A DNA stretch of 64,000 bases, taken from assembly GCA_928212115.1 (NCBI GenBank), contig CAKMRJ010004445.1, forward strand, positions 81,761,076 through 81,825,075, given 5' to 3'. The position numbers and the translations under genes were made by a program. The notes under the pieces are model-generated. The model did not search any database and had not been told where the DNA came from. It saw only the letters and a list, made by a program, of their open reading frames with translations. Every line of letters starts with the position of its first letter. The first letter of the stretch is position 1. The stretch is from Lactuca virosa. Its lineage: Eukaryota > Streptophyta > Magnoliopsida > Asterales > Asteraceae. Positions 11,885 through 22,692 of the stretch are shown in pieces.

Positions 11885-13200
11885 GTCTCCCCCATTTGTG
11901 GGAATTTTGTCCCGAAATTCAACTGGCGGTACCACTAGTTCAGACATAGCAAATAGGTGAGGATATTTGTTCTTCATGAAGTCCTCACGTTCCCAGGTGT
12001 ACTTCGGCCCACGCTTTGAGTTCCATCGAACTTTCACAATTGGAATCTTGCTCCGCTTGAGTTGTTTCACCTCCCTGTCAAGCATTTCTATCGGTTCCCA
12101 GATGAAATTTAGCTTATCATCTATCTGGATTTTCTCCAAAGGTACTATCAATGATTCATCGGCTAAAAATTTCTTGATATTTGAGGTGTGGAAGGTGTCG
12201 TGAATAACGCTGAACTCATGGGGGAATTTGAGATTATTTGCTACTAGACCGATCCTTTCAATGATCTCAAATGGTCCCATATTTCTTGGGCTTGGTTTTC
12301 CTTTCTTTCCAAAGCGTACATGCCCTTTCAAAGGTGATACCTTTAGAAGCACCTTGTCTCCAACTTGGAATTCTAAAGGTTTCCGACGGTTATCTGTGTA
12401 ACTTTTCTGACGATCCCTAGTTATTCTAAGCCTATCTTTGATGATAGCAATCTTGTCAGGTGTTTCCTGGATAATGTCGAGTCTAGTTAACTGTATGTCT
12501 CCTATTTTGAACCAGCACAATGGAGAATGACACTTACGTCCATACAGTGCTTCGTACGGAGCACATTAGATACTTGTGTGGTAATTGTTATTGTAGGAGA
12601 ACTCGACTAGTGGAAAATGAGTATCCCAATTTCCCTTGACTTCAATGGCACATGCCTGAAGCATGTATTCCAAGGTTTGTATTGTCCTCTCCGTCTGACC
12701 GTCTATCTGAGGATGGTAAGTTGTGCTTAAATTTATTTGAGTTCCTAGAGCCTTTTGTAACATCCACCAAAAGCGTGATGTGAAATGACTATCTCTATCA
12801 GAGATGATAGATAGAGGTACACCATACTGAGCCATAATTTTTTCGATGTAGATTTGGGCCAGTTTTTTCCATCTTGAAGTATTCTTGAATAGGGAGAAAG
12901 TGAGTAGATTTCATTAGTCGATCCACTATGACCCAAATCGAATGATGGCCTTTAGAAGTTCTAGGAAGTTTGGTGAAAAAATCCATGGATATTTGCTCCC
13001 ATTTCCATTGTGTAATTTTGGGCTTTTACGAGAAGTTGGATGGTTTCTGATGTTCAACTTTGACTAATGAGCATGTCATACACTTCCCAACATACAAGGC
13101 AATATCCTTTTTCATTCCAGGCCACCAATAGTACTCTTTAAGATCTTTGTACATCTTATCAGCTCCAGGGTGGATTGAGTATCTAGATCAATGAGACTCC
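11858..13200 (-). pseudogene. Ty3 integrase (broken)
   Basis: Four parts can be followed on the minus strand. The zinc-binding region comes first (about 13200-13050: SRYSIHPG preceded by a stop, WWPGMKKDIA, CMTC). The catalytic core has its first Asp in ISMDFFTKLP (about 12990) and its second Asp in IISDRDSHFTS, and keeps the Glu in DGQTERTIQ (ORF 12566-12835). The C-terminal part (11858-12520) has the QVGDKVLLKVSP region and the chromodomain-like WNSKRGPKYTWERE tail. The DDE residues survive, but a frameshift separates the first Asp (frame 12798-12986) from the rest, and a stop near 12563 separates the core from the C-terminus. Integrase would join the element's DNA ends to the chromosome. 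Confidence 0.87.
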
Positions 13201-13439
13201 TCTGGTACTATGTCTCTCAAATTGTTAACCCTTGGAATACAAACTCTATTCTTAAAATAACGCACTCCGTCAGGTTTGGTTTCAAATTTAACTTCTAAAC
13301 CATGAAAATCTTCACCTTGCAGATTTTCCTTGATCAAGGCTTTCTCCTGAGCATTAATGATTTGAGATTTCAAGCTTGTCTGTATTACCATTCCCAAAGC
13401 TCGCACCTGAGAAGGTTTCACTCTTTCCTTCGTACTAAG

Positions 13440-13900
13440 TGTGTCAGCTACTACATTACCCTTGCTCGGGTGGTATCATATATGATAGTCATAATCACTA
13501 AACGACTCCACCCTTCTACTCTGCCGCGTGTTTAACATTTTCTGATCTAGAATATGCTGGAGACTTTTGTGATCGGAATCAATTATGTATTTGGTACCGT
13601 ACAAATAATGTCTCCAAATATTAAGAGCGAAAACTATTGCTCCTAGTTTTAGATTGTGGGTTGTATAATTCTTCTCATGCGGTTTGAGCTGTCTAGAAGC
13701 ATACGCAATGACCTTATCTTTTTGCATTAACACATAGCCTAAACCCTGATGAGACGCATCACAATACACTATGAAATTCTTTGATCCCTCTGGTAAAGCC
13801 AGAATTGGTGCATTACATAGTTTGTTTTTCAGGATTTGGAAAGCTTCTTCATGTTTCTCTTCCTAGAGAAATTTTCTTTCCTTTTGGCTCAAAGATGTTA
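13440..13900 (-). pseudogene. Ty3 RNase H domain (broken, catalytic Glu lost)
   Basis: The frame 13476-13769 reads YCDASHQGLGYVLMQ, ASRQLKPHEKNYTTHN and DSDHKSLQHIL, the standard RNase H/tether region. The first and third catalytic Asp residues are present (CDAS and DHKSL). In the helix that normally reads HDLELGAVVFAL the sequence is HNLKLGAIVFAL, so the catalytic Glu is Lys. The frame ends at a stop after DYDYHI; the region beyond (ADTLSTKE, about 13435) continues out of phase. Confidence 0.83.
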
Positions 13901-14480
13901 ATGGTTGAGGAACCCTTGAGAAATTTTCATTGAAGCATCTGGAGTACCCAGCTAACCCTAGAAACCGTCGTATTTCTGTCTGGGTTCTGGGGACTTCCCA
14001 CTTCTTGATTGCCTCAATATTAGCTAGATCTACAGGAATTCCTTTTTAGCTAGATCTACAGACTCTTTTCAATAAATCCATCAAAATAGCTGGTGCGTTC
14101 GTTACCCCAAAAGGCATTACTAAGAACTCATAGTGTCCATAATGGGTTCTAAATGTTGTTTTATGAACGTTTACTTCGTGAACTCTTAGTTGATGATATC
14201 GAGACTGGAGATCGATCTTTCAGAAGTATGAAGCGCCCTGTAAATGATCGAACAAGTCGTCAATTTGAGGAAGAGGATATCGATTCTTGATCGTTAACTT
14301 TTTCAGTTCTCTATAATTGATACACATTCGGAATAACCCGTCTTTCTTTTTAACGAACAACACCAGGGCTCCCCAAGGTGATGAACTTGGTTGTATAAAC
14401 CCCGTGTCTAGAAGTTCTTGAAGTTGTCCGGACAATTCTTGCATCTTGGATGGCGCGAGGCCATATGGTGCTTTTGCCAC
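13901..14480 (-). pseudogene. Ty3 reverse transcriptase with active-site deletion
   Basis: The frame 14220-14480 gives the RT N-terminus (YGLAPSKMQEL, TGFIQPSSSPWGALVLFVKK, MCINYRELKKLT, LPQIDDLFDHL). After a stop it continues with KIDLQSRYHQLR and FLVMPFGVTNAPAILMDLL. The first catalytic Asp (KIDL) is present. The stretch that should hold the (F/Y)xDD motif is missing: the sequence jumps from LLKRVC to GIPVDLANIEAIKKW. The jump is marked by two copies of a 15-base word TAGCTAGATCTACAG (14021-14035, 14047-14061) 11 bases apart. Without the DD pair it cannot copy RNA. Confidence 0.87.
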
Positions 14481-14499
14481 AGGTGCCGCTCTGGAAATA

Positions 14500-15040
14500 C
14501 TTCAGGATAGTCCTGCACCACCGGGATATCTTTGATTTCCTTTGCTTTGGATTCTCTTTCTACCACATGGGCTATGAATGCATCACAATCCTTCTTCAGG
14601 TATTTGTGAATCTTCATGCTTGACATAATGTTTAATCTCCTTCCCGACTTCTCACTATGTATGATAAGGGTTTCGTCATTTGGGAGAGGTATTCTAATGA
14701 CTTTCTCATAACAACCAATGTTCGTCCTATTATTGGATAACCAATCCATTCCCACTATTACATCAAAGCTACCAAACTCTATGGCAATAAGGTCAATGCT
14801 AAAGAGTTTATCAGCTAAGTTCAAAGTATAGCCCTGAATTATGTCATTTTCCTTAATTTCATACCCATCAGCAAGTTCAATAGCATAAACATTCTTCATC
14901 TTTTTTTATTACAAGTCTATTAATGGTCTAAATTCTAATGAAACAAAACTCATATCTACTCCGGCATCGAATATTACTGATGTAAAGTGAATTTTCAGTA
15001 GAAATGTACATGTTATTACTTCAGGGTTTTCAAGAAATTC
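14500..15040 (-). pseudogene. Ty3 aspartic protease (mutated active site)
   Basis: On the minus strand near 15000-14940 the frame reads FLLKIHFTSVIFDAGVDMSFVS. The retropepsin triad normally reads DSG or DTG; here it is DAG, so the catalytic Asp stays but the Ser/Thr is gone. The rest of the domain lies in the frame ending at 14408, with FDVIVGMDWLS as the conserved second half. A stop directly follows the gag end (MIGA, near 15041), so gag and protease are no longer joined. Confidence 0.78.
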
Positions 15041-15238
15041 TTATGCACCAATCATAAAGGCTACACCCCTAGCATGCCCGCCTTGATTCCTCTGGTTGAC
15101 TTGCCTTCTCGGGTTTTGACCATTGTTACTAGGCCTCCTGTTCAATTTAGGACAAACATTTCTGAGGTGGTCTGTACTCCCGCATTCATAGTACGCCCTT
15201 TGTTCATCCTTATTCAGCATCAAATACTTGGGTGACAA
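15041..15238 (-). pseudogene. Ty3 gag C-terminal fragment with damaged zinc knuckle
   Basis: The frame contains AYYECGSTDHLRNVCPKLN. The CX2CX4HX4C knuckle of this family would have Cys where the first Tyr-Tyr occurs; only the later Cys, His and Cys remain. It ends in the usual GVAFMIGA. Only about 65 codons remain; the retrotransposon gag core upstream is absent. Confidence 0.75.
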
Positions 15239-16744
15239 TGTTTGGTATTACTGTCATGAGTTGTTGTGCAAAACGTCATTTTTAAGCAGTGGAAAACCAT
15301 TTTTGGATTTATGGGTGTTTAATCTTAGGAAATTGGAAATAAATAGAAAATAGTTGAAATAAATCCTCAAAGTTTTTGTACAATTGTTATATAATGTATA
15401 CAAACTAAGAAAAATATCGAATTTGGTTTTTAAGTAGTTTAACCTGATTTTAATATTTTTATGTATATATTTTTGCAAAAATGGAATTAAATATTAAACA
15501 ACTTAGAAAATTGTCCAAACTTTTTATCTATTGTTAAATTGTTTTAAATGATGTCCCGGTAGATTTTTATGATTTTTGGATAAGTTAAACTATTGTTCTC
15601 TTATTTAATCATTTAACTATACATTAAATCATGGAAAAATAGCAAAGTGGTGTTGAAAATTCTCCAAAATTTTCTGTGATGGTTAGATAATATATAGAAG
15701 TTTTGAAAAATAATAAATGTGATTTTTAAAACTCAAAATCCGATTTTCTTATTTATTTTTATTTAATAACAATAAAAAAATTAATGGTAAATAGTAATAA
15801 AAATTGCTCAAACTTTACGTAAGGTGTTTATTTACAGTGTAAGTCATTCATGAATTTTTTTCAGAATTTATTGACTAGTGCAAGTATTTTATATGCTTTA
15901 ACACTCTATTTTCTTATTATTTTTATATAAAAATAAAGAAAATATATTTGGAGCTGAAAGTTTCGAGAATGCATCTTCATACAATTTACTAATAGTGACA
16001 AATTGTGTTCTCATTTTGGATGTTGAAAACATGCCTAAAGGCTCAATAAATTATTGAGAAAAACTTGGTTCTTGTGATTTTGGTAAGAACAGTTGATTTC
16101 ACTTTGAGAATTTTTATAACATTTTCTCACTACTTTTAAGTTGAGATGTTTTTTTCCCTATGGGTTTATGACGCTAGGAGTTAAAATTATTTTTTGAATG
16201 ATTTTTAGTGATGATTTACTCTCTTTAGCATGCAACATAAAACTAATACTACTAAGAAAAGAGTTGTTGGAGCAACAGTTTTGTAAAAGTTGTTAAAAAT
16301 TGAAATCTTAATGATTTCCAGTGAGACCACTTGGATTCGGGAGTTAATTAAGAGTATTATATTTCAGAAAATGAATCTCGATTTTTGGTTATGAAATTAG
16401 TGAGATATGGCAGTTCAAAGTCAGGTAAAAAAATCTGGCAGATTGTATATATGATGATAGGTTAGAGAAAGTGAGTTTTCATCATTACTTTGAGTAAATT
16501 CTTTGAAATATTTTAAAGATATCATGATAAATTCATGTTGTAGTCATGTTTTCAGAGATCAAAAGATTTAAAATCATCAAAATGCATACATGCATTAATG
16601 AATAAAATTTTGTTTATCAAACCTTTTAACTTGAGTTTGATGTTTTAATCCTTAAAAATCGATTTTGCAATAAGATCATGAACATGCAACCTTGTTTTTC
16701 ATTTATGCATGGTGTCAAAACACATCCATGATGTTCTAAAAACC

Positions 16745-16793
<49 letters not shown>

Positions 16794-16851
16794 AAGAATA
16801 TGGAGACTTATTTAATTTACATGATTTATGTTTTAGGAACTATAAATTGGG

Positions 16852-16937
<86 letters not shown>

Positions 16938-17026
16938 ATTAATTAAGAATTTGGAGACTTATTTAATTTACATGATTTATGTTTTAGGAACTATAAATTG
17001 GGTTATACGTTAACAAAGATATAATT

Positions 17027-17071
<45 letters not shown>

Positions 17072-17154
17072 GAATTTGGAGACTTATTTAATTTACATGA
17101 TTTATGTTTTAGGAACCCTAGAAACCGTCTAAATAAGTCTCCAAATTCTTAATT
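16745..17154. repeat. Three (TA)n tracts alternating with a repeated unit, plus an inverted copy
   Basis: The unit beginning TTAAGAAT(A/T)TGGAGACTTA and ending TTTTAGGAAC occurs at about 16790-16850, 16938-17000 and 17067-17115. Each copy is preceded by a TA tract. A short inverted copy, TAAATAAGTCTCCAAATTC, lies at about 17130-17148, so the end can fold back. The unit probably spread by unequal exchange between TA tracts. Confidence 0.8.
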
Positions 17155-17512
17155 AATATATGTAAATTAATATATGTGCATGTAAATTCTTAATTAATAT
17201 ATGTGCATCGGCTTTAAAGGTATTAGGTTATCATGCTTCATTTTTTTTTAAACCTTATAATAAACTTTACAATCTACCATAGTTTGAATGTTTGTAATCA
17301 AATTATGAGATAATACATATTTTAGTCTGCGTATGAATAATCGCTATGTACTACCACTCCACCAATCTCTAATCATTTCTAAGTTTCATTTTTTTTAGTT
17401 TGTTGGAGTCTTGAAAGCTAAACTTGATGTTCGACTCCATATATAATATATAATATAATATGTATTTACGTATCGACTATAATTAGAATAAGCAATACTA
17501 ATGATTTTTACC

Positions 17513-17514
17513 TC

Positions 17515-17604
<90 letters not shown>
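17513..17604. repeat. (TA)n microsatellite
   Basis: About 90 bases of TA with one interruption near 17539. Confidence 0.95.
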
Positions 17605-17605
<1 letters not shown>

Positions 17606-17725
17606 CATTTCGTCTCTAAATGAAACTCTTGTCCGTTTGTCCACCTAAAGCAGCATTATAAGCAAGAAAGGGTAATCACCATCTTTATACAAAGGTTTCA
17701 ATCGAATCAAAGCAACCCTCTGCCG

Positions 17726-18010
17726 GTGATGGTGAGGGCAGAATTTAACCAAGAGACATTACAAGCTAGAAGCTTACCCTCATTGGTGTCCGGCCGGAAA
17801 AAAAGATCCTTCAAACCCGTCGCCTTAAAAGACTCCTGTCGGAACCCTATCCTCGCCGGAACACGCCCTCACCGGAGTCGCAGAATCTCGCTGAAAACTG
17901 CCACAACCTCATTTGTCCGTCTTACTGTTTCTCTCCATTGCTTCCTTTCTCTATGTGTTTTGTCGTCGATGAAGCAACTAATGGATGAATCTGGCCGTTT
18001 ATATTTCTAG
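17726..18010 (+). CDS. Hypothetical 94-codon open frame in a GC-richer island
   Basis: The frame begins MMVRAEFNQETLQARS and ends SGRLYF. It is basic in the middle (SGRKKRSFKPV, HRSRRISLK). I do not recognise it. What sets it apart is base composition: 17640-18050 is clearly GC-richer than the surrounding TA-rich DNA and has words common in plant exons (GCCGG, CGCCG). It could be the first exon of a captured or decayed gene, or chance. No splice partner, TATA box or poly(A) signal could be tied to it. Confidence 0.25.
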   Translation: MMVRAEFNQETLQARSLPSLVSGRKKRSFKPVALKDSCRNPILAGTRPHRSRRISLKTATTSFVRLTVSLHCFLSLCVLSSMKQLMDESGRLYF

Positions 18011-18050
18011 GGTGGGGAATCGACATTGAAACGGAAGGAAGACGAGAATT

Positions 18051-18420
18051 TTATGTGCGTTTAATTTAATGAAAGGAGTTATAATCAAATTTACATCCTT
18101 TGATCCCTAAACTTCGACTATAATAACACTTTAATCCCCAATACTCTAAACCACTAGTTTTAACACCTTTTAAAAAAAACAATTTCACCCGTTTGACTTT
18201 ATTTTACCTTCAATGGATTTTATTTATCCTTATTATTTTCACCATTTAATTAATTAATTTTATTAACTTTTTTATTGTTAACTAAGTCTTTTGAATTATA
18301 AATTTCATCTTTTATATAATTATTTCATATTATACTCTTAGAATCGAAAACTTTACAACACTTAATATTCAAGTAACAGAAAGCTAATGCCATTAACGGA
18401 AATTTTTTTGGGTCGTTACA
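18051..18420 (-). mobile_element. Start of an LTR (minus strand), family TGTAACGACCC
   Basis: Read on the minus strand the sequence starts TGTAACGACCC at 18420, immediately after a purine-rich tract (complement of 18421-18435). That is the U3 start of a 3' LTR. Its other end cannot be located; the GC-rich island at 17640-18050 may lie inside or beyond it. Confidence 0.5.
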
Positions 18421-19575
18421 ATTCTCCACTCCTTGAAATGATTCCGTCCTCGGAATCTCTAACTCACTACATAGTCTTATTTAAGATCACATCTTCAGGT
18501 AATGCTACACACTTGATCATGAGTCGTACTTCATATGTCAGCCTTGTATAGTTAATCGCTTTAACCAATTGCGGTTTTCATACTTTTATTTACTTCAAAT
18601 AGAAAGCACCTCTGGTAGACCCTTCATCCTACGCGCTCTTCTCCTGATAGGTAATGTCCTCTAACTCATTTCCAATATATGGAAACCACAATACCGTGCC
18701 TGATGTTATGACTTGTCTTGTGAACACATCGCTTACTCCCACACATACTGTGTTATGTCCTATTTCATCTCTGGCCACCAATAATCAAATTTTGATTCAT
18801 GAAACATCATAATAGTTCTTGGGTGAACCTAATATTTGGACTTATACACGTCTCATAACAATGTGTCATGAACACTAACGACCTTACCCTGAAAGGTCTC
18901 ATGTCCTCGGCTACTCTTTACTAAAAAAAATACCAAGAACAACCACCATGCTCATAATTTTGAGACAGTATGAGGATTTAGGTTCCTTGCAACTCAATGT
19001 GTCAGTTACCACGTTCTCCTTACCAGGGTGGTAACTTGTCTCACATACATAATCAACAAAGAGCTCGGTGCAGCGCTACTACCTCGCAATAAGCTCTTAT
19101 GATCAGTTTATATCATACTCCTGATACCATGCTAATAATAATGACATAGATTAAGAGTAATAACCACTACTGCCAACTCCTTATCATACACCAAGAGATC
19201 TACCTTGGAACTCATTGCTTACTACGAAGAATACATAATCACCTTCCTTCGATGCATCAACTCTCACCCCAAACCAGGTTAGGATGTAGATGCCTATTTG
19301 TTTTCATCTAGATCCTGTTCAATCTTTGATAGTTCATACCCAACCGCATGTATCATCTTCCTTTTAATGAATTGAATCGATGCTCCCCAAGAAGAGGAAC
19401 TTGGTTGAATGAACTTTTGTTCTACCAACCTTAAGGTTACAACAACATATCATTCAATTCCAAAGAAGCCAACCTTATAGAGGTTTTGGATTTAGGAGTC
19501 ACACCAGGAATAGGGACAAACTGGAACCCTACCTGACATGGTGGTGGTAAACCCAACAACCCATCAGGGAAAATA
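18421..19575 (-). mobile_element. Heavily decayed Ty3/gypsy pol scrap
   Basis: On the minus strand pieces of pol remain in several frames. From about 19575 downward a piece IFPDGLLGLPPP corresponds to the protease-RT linker (FPEDLxGLPP in the family). FIQPSSSSWGAS (about 19400) is the RT N-terminal motif. Near 19060-18980 a piece resembling YHPGKEN...DTL recalls the end of RNase H. Stops are so frequent that no frame exceeds a few dozen codons. The right edge at about 19575 meets a copia RT, so one element truncated the other. Confidence 0.6.
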
Positions 19576-20112
19576 TTGTTGTGCTGAAATCCAAAAGACA
19601 TATAACAACTATGTACTCAGATGTGTATTTGGAATAATAACACCTGTCAGCATTGTTGTGCTGAAATCTGAAAGCAGTCACAATGGTGTCAAATCCCTCA
19701 TGCCATTGTTTGGGAGCTTGCTTCAACCCATAAAAGAATTTAATAAGTCTACACACTTTGTTTTCTTGTCCAGGTATCAGGAAACCTTCAGGTTGATCTA
19801 AGTAAATATCCCCTAGCGATAACCATTCAGAAAGGTTGTCTTCACATCCATTTGATGAATGTACAATCCTTTCAAAACTGATATTTCTATGAGAGTTCTA
19901 ATAAAACTAATCCTATTAACTGGGGCATATGTATCAAAATAATTAATATCTTCTTGTTGCATGTAGCATTTAGCAACTATTCTTGCTTTATAAGAAAATA
20001 TAGATCCATTTGTATGATATTTTCTCTTGAATATCCATTTGGATCCTATGGGTCTCCTCCCCTTGGGTAGATCAGCTAACTCCCAAGTTCCATTATCCAT
20101 AATTGAGTCCAT
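19576..20112 (-). pseudogene. Ty1/copia reverse transcriptase, truncated before YVDD
   Basis: The frame 19813-20112 has NGTWELADLPKGRRPIGSKW, YKARIVAKCY and MDVKTTFLNG (first catalytic Asp). The frame 19529-19756 has FFYGLKQAPKQWHEGFD. After YIVVIC the expected YVDD is lost: the sequence runs into a near-duplicate of about 23 bases (TTGTTGTGCTGAAATC at about 19577 and 19652) and then the Ty3 scrap. The rest of RT, RNase H and the 3' LTR are absent. Confidence 0.83.
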
Positions 20113-20194
20113 TTCATCATTGATGACTTCCTTCTACAAAGAAGCATCTCTAGACGTCATGGATTCAGTTAAGGTCTTAGGATCATCATCCAAG

Positions 20195-21191
20195 TTAATG
20201 ACAAAGATTACCTCTCTTGTCACTTTTTTGTGTTCCTTCGACCAAATAAGAATAGAAATCGTCTCCAAATCTTTTCTCTATTCTAGCCCCCGTACTTCTT
20301 ATTGGTTCCTCTATAATGAGAGGAGGTGGGAGTATTTCTTGAGAAGTTCTTGTAGTTGTTGTTCTATTGGAGTTTTCATCATCTATAGAAAACTTATCTT
20401 CAAAGAATTCCACATCTCTAAATTCTACGACAACACTAGATTCATCATCCAATAATCAGTAAGCCTTTCTTTTCTGAGCATATCCAATGAAAACACTCTT
20501 CATAGCTCGAGCTCCCAATTTATAACTCTTAGGATCATGCATCTGATAATAAGCTACACACCCCCACACTTTAAAATAGTCTAGGTTAGGCTTTCTACCT
20601 TTCCATAACTCATAAGGGCTTGTAGGAATCACATGACTTGTGATCCTATTATGGACATAACAAGCAGTCAAAAGTGGTTCCCCTTACAAATTGTTTGGTA
20701 TACCATATTGGTTCAACATGCAGCTGACCATCTCACAGAGGGCCGTATTCTTTCTCTCATCCATACCATTCTATTGGGGGTATATGGTGAAGTTATCTCA
20801 TGTTTGATTCCATTCTCTTCGCAGATGGTGTCAAACTCTTGGTTGAAATATTCTATGCCTCTATCCGAGAGAAGAATTTTGATGTGTCTTTCAAGTTGAT
20901 TTTTGACTTCATCCTTATACAATTTAAATGCATCAAAAGCTCAATCTTGTTTGGTCTCAGTAGATAAACATGTAAATATTGACTAGACTCATCACATAAT
21001 TTGATGAAATACCTTTTTCCTCCTCGAGTAAGTATTCCATTTAATTCACATATATCAAAATGAATCAACTCAAGTAATGATGTATTTCTCTTAACTGATG
21101 GAAATAGTTTCTTTGTGAACTTTGATTTCACACAAGTTTCACATTTTTTAAAATCTTTTGTGTCATATTTTAACATTCCTTTAGTTTGCAT
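20195..21191 (-). pseudogene. Ty1/copia integrase (frameshifted)
   Basis: From the minus strand: pre-integrase/zinc region (CETCVKSKFTKKLFPSVKRN, about 21150), then the core. The first Asp is in LIHFDICELNG, the second in ILLSDRGIEYFNQEFD. The third catalytic Glu is still encoded in a GMDERKN piece (about 20760) but out of frame with the preceding YTPN. The C-terminal part (20456-20671) has PYELWKGRKPNLDYFKVWGC and KSVFIGYAQKRKAY. This split frame cannot give one protein. Confidence 0.83.
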
Positions 21192-21568
21192 TTTTTCAAT
21201 GCTTTTAACATTAGTGTGTGCTAAACGTTTATGCCATAAAGAAATTGAAAAACAAAGTAACCAGAAAAGTTCATTTCATTCACATTAGCAATCATTCTAT
21301 CAATTACATCATTCATACCCACACAAGACACATTTTCAACATTAGAACCACCACTCTCAACACTTGGCCTACTTTCACTACCCTCATCACCAAGGGAAAG
21401 ACTATACATTCCTAAATAGTTGTTCGCCCTTCCAACATATCTTCTTCTTGTACTGATCATAATTATGCCTTTCTCAAGCTCCATTTTGAACCAAACTTTG
21501 TTAAAATTATATGTAGAAACCAACCCCTTCGAGATAATAGGAACATGAAGAACATCTCAAAGGGTAAC

Positions 21569-21814
21569 TCATTCACCATGTGTGAACTTCAAATGAACAT
21601 CACCTATTCCTTGAACTTCATCTCTTTGACCATCAACACAGACGACTACCATTCCAGGTGGCATTGGACGGTAAGTACGGAATCTCTCTCGTTGCCCATA
21701 AACATGCACAGTGGCTCCAATGTCGACGAATAATCCTGGAGCACAGATTGCTCCAGTAAGGGAACATATCATGAAAATCTCTTCGATGTTCACACTTTCC
21801 ACCATATCAGTCAC
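21569..21814 (-). pseudogene. Ty1/copia protease with altered active site
   Basis: The frame includes PGLFVDIGATVHVYGQRERF. Copia proteases read VDTGAT/S...H; here it is DIG, so the Thr of the DTG triad is Ile. A following frame at 21221-21523 (VSTYNFNKVWFKMELEKG) is the protease/pre-integrase linker. Confidence 0.72.
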
Positions 21815-22692
21815 TTACTTGACTACATGTGCAACCGGTCCTGATTTGTGATCTTTGCATTCTCTCGCATAGTGCCCAATCTCTCTACAAATGTGGCAAG
21901 GTTTGGCCCTCGTTGACTTCCAGTTAGGATTCTGATGACTTGGTTTCTTGAAGCTTTGTTTCTTGGTTCCAAAGTTCCTTTTATTTTTGTCCCCCAGACA
22001 TGGTCTTGTGACCAGAACTCTCAGCTGACACATGATACACACTCGATCCAACTTTACCATGCTTGTCCCTGATGCGAGTTTCCTCCTCAATACGAAGGTG
22101 CTTCATCAGATCATCCAAGGAGTAGTCCTCAAATTTGTGCATCATTCTGTTAGAGATGTCTTTCCATGAGAGTGCCAGTTTTGCAATGATCGCACCAACC
22201 TGAAAGAGTTCTGGTATCGAGATAAAGAGTATGTTGAGCTTGTTGACCATGACCTGAAGTTCATGCACTTGCTCCATGATAGGTTTGTCAACAACGATTT
22301 GAAACTCTAGGTACTTAGACACAAGGTACTTGTTAGTACCTTCCTCATTTGCCTTGTACTTAAGTTACAAAGCACTCCATAGCTCTCTCGGGTCTTTAAT
22401 CGTCACATAAATATCATAGAGCTGATCAGCCAATGAGTTCTTAATGTGACCCGCACACAGTTCCTCAGACTCTCTATGAAAAGCCCGTTGCTTTTCAAGA
22501 TCAGAGATGACTGTTGAATCCACAGTTTTCCATGACTCAGGAATTGGATCAGTAGGAATTAGGGTTAGTTTTGGGTCAAAAATATAGGTGAGCTTCAACA
22601 CATGAAGCATGAACTTAACCTTGTCGGCCCAATGGGTGTAGTTCTGACCATCGAATCGGTCAAGCTTGGCAAACTATTGGTTCATGTAGTGG
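21815..22692 (-). pseudogene. Ty1/copia gag, broken
   Basis: Pieces on the minus strand run from KLDRFDGQNYTHW (about 22660, preceded by a stop a few codons after ATG) through PESWKTVDSTVISDLEKQRA and ESEELCAGHIKNSL. They end in an intact zinc knuckle CHICREIGHYAREC (CX2CX4HX4C, about 21890). Three frames are needed (22365-22610, 21981-22322, 21815-22090). Gag would coat the element's RNA in virus-like particles in the cytoplasm. Confidence 0.83.

Larger units (their letters stand above)
11885..15242 (-). mobile_element. Interior of a minus-strand Ty3/gypsy (Tekay-type chromovirus) element, broken
   Basis: Domain order on the minus strand is gag zinc knuckle, protease, reverse transcriptase, RNase H, integrase with a chromodomain-like C-terminus, then polypurine tract and LTR, which is Ty3 order. 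The integrase tail (motifs VRWNSKRGPKYTWERED and NKYPHLFA) is typical of Tekay. The gag N-terminal part, leader, primer site and 5' LTR are missing; the homology stops near 15242. Stops, frameshifts and an internal RT deletion make it non-functional. Confidence 0.88.
15243..17640. other. AT-rich DNA, possibly a very diverged related LTR; no gene
   Basis: No open frame of interest. A stretch near 16264-16360 (GGAGCAACAGTTTTGTAAAA, then TTGGATTCGGGAGTTAA) resembles 10450-10540 inside the minus-strand Tekay-like LTR in the same orientation. Parts of this region may therefore be a far-diverged LTR of the same superfamily. The divergence is much larger than that between the two LTRs at 5062 and 8609, so it is not the partner 5' LTR of the neighbouring element. 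The region ends in (TA)n tracts. Confidence 0.4.

Noticed and set aside
15243..17640. Partner 5' LTR of the Tekay-like element
   Set aside because: Similarity to 8609-11884 is local and weak, far below that between the two facing LTRs, and no primer site is seen.
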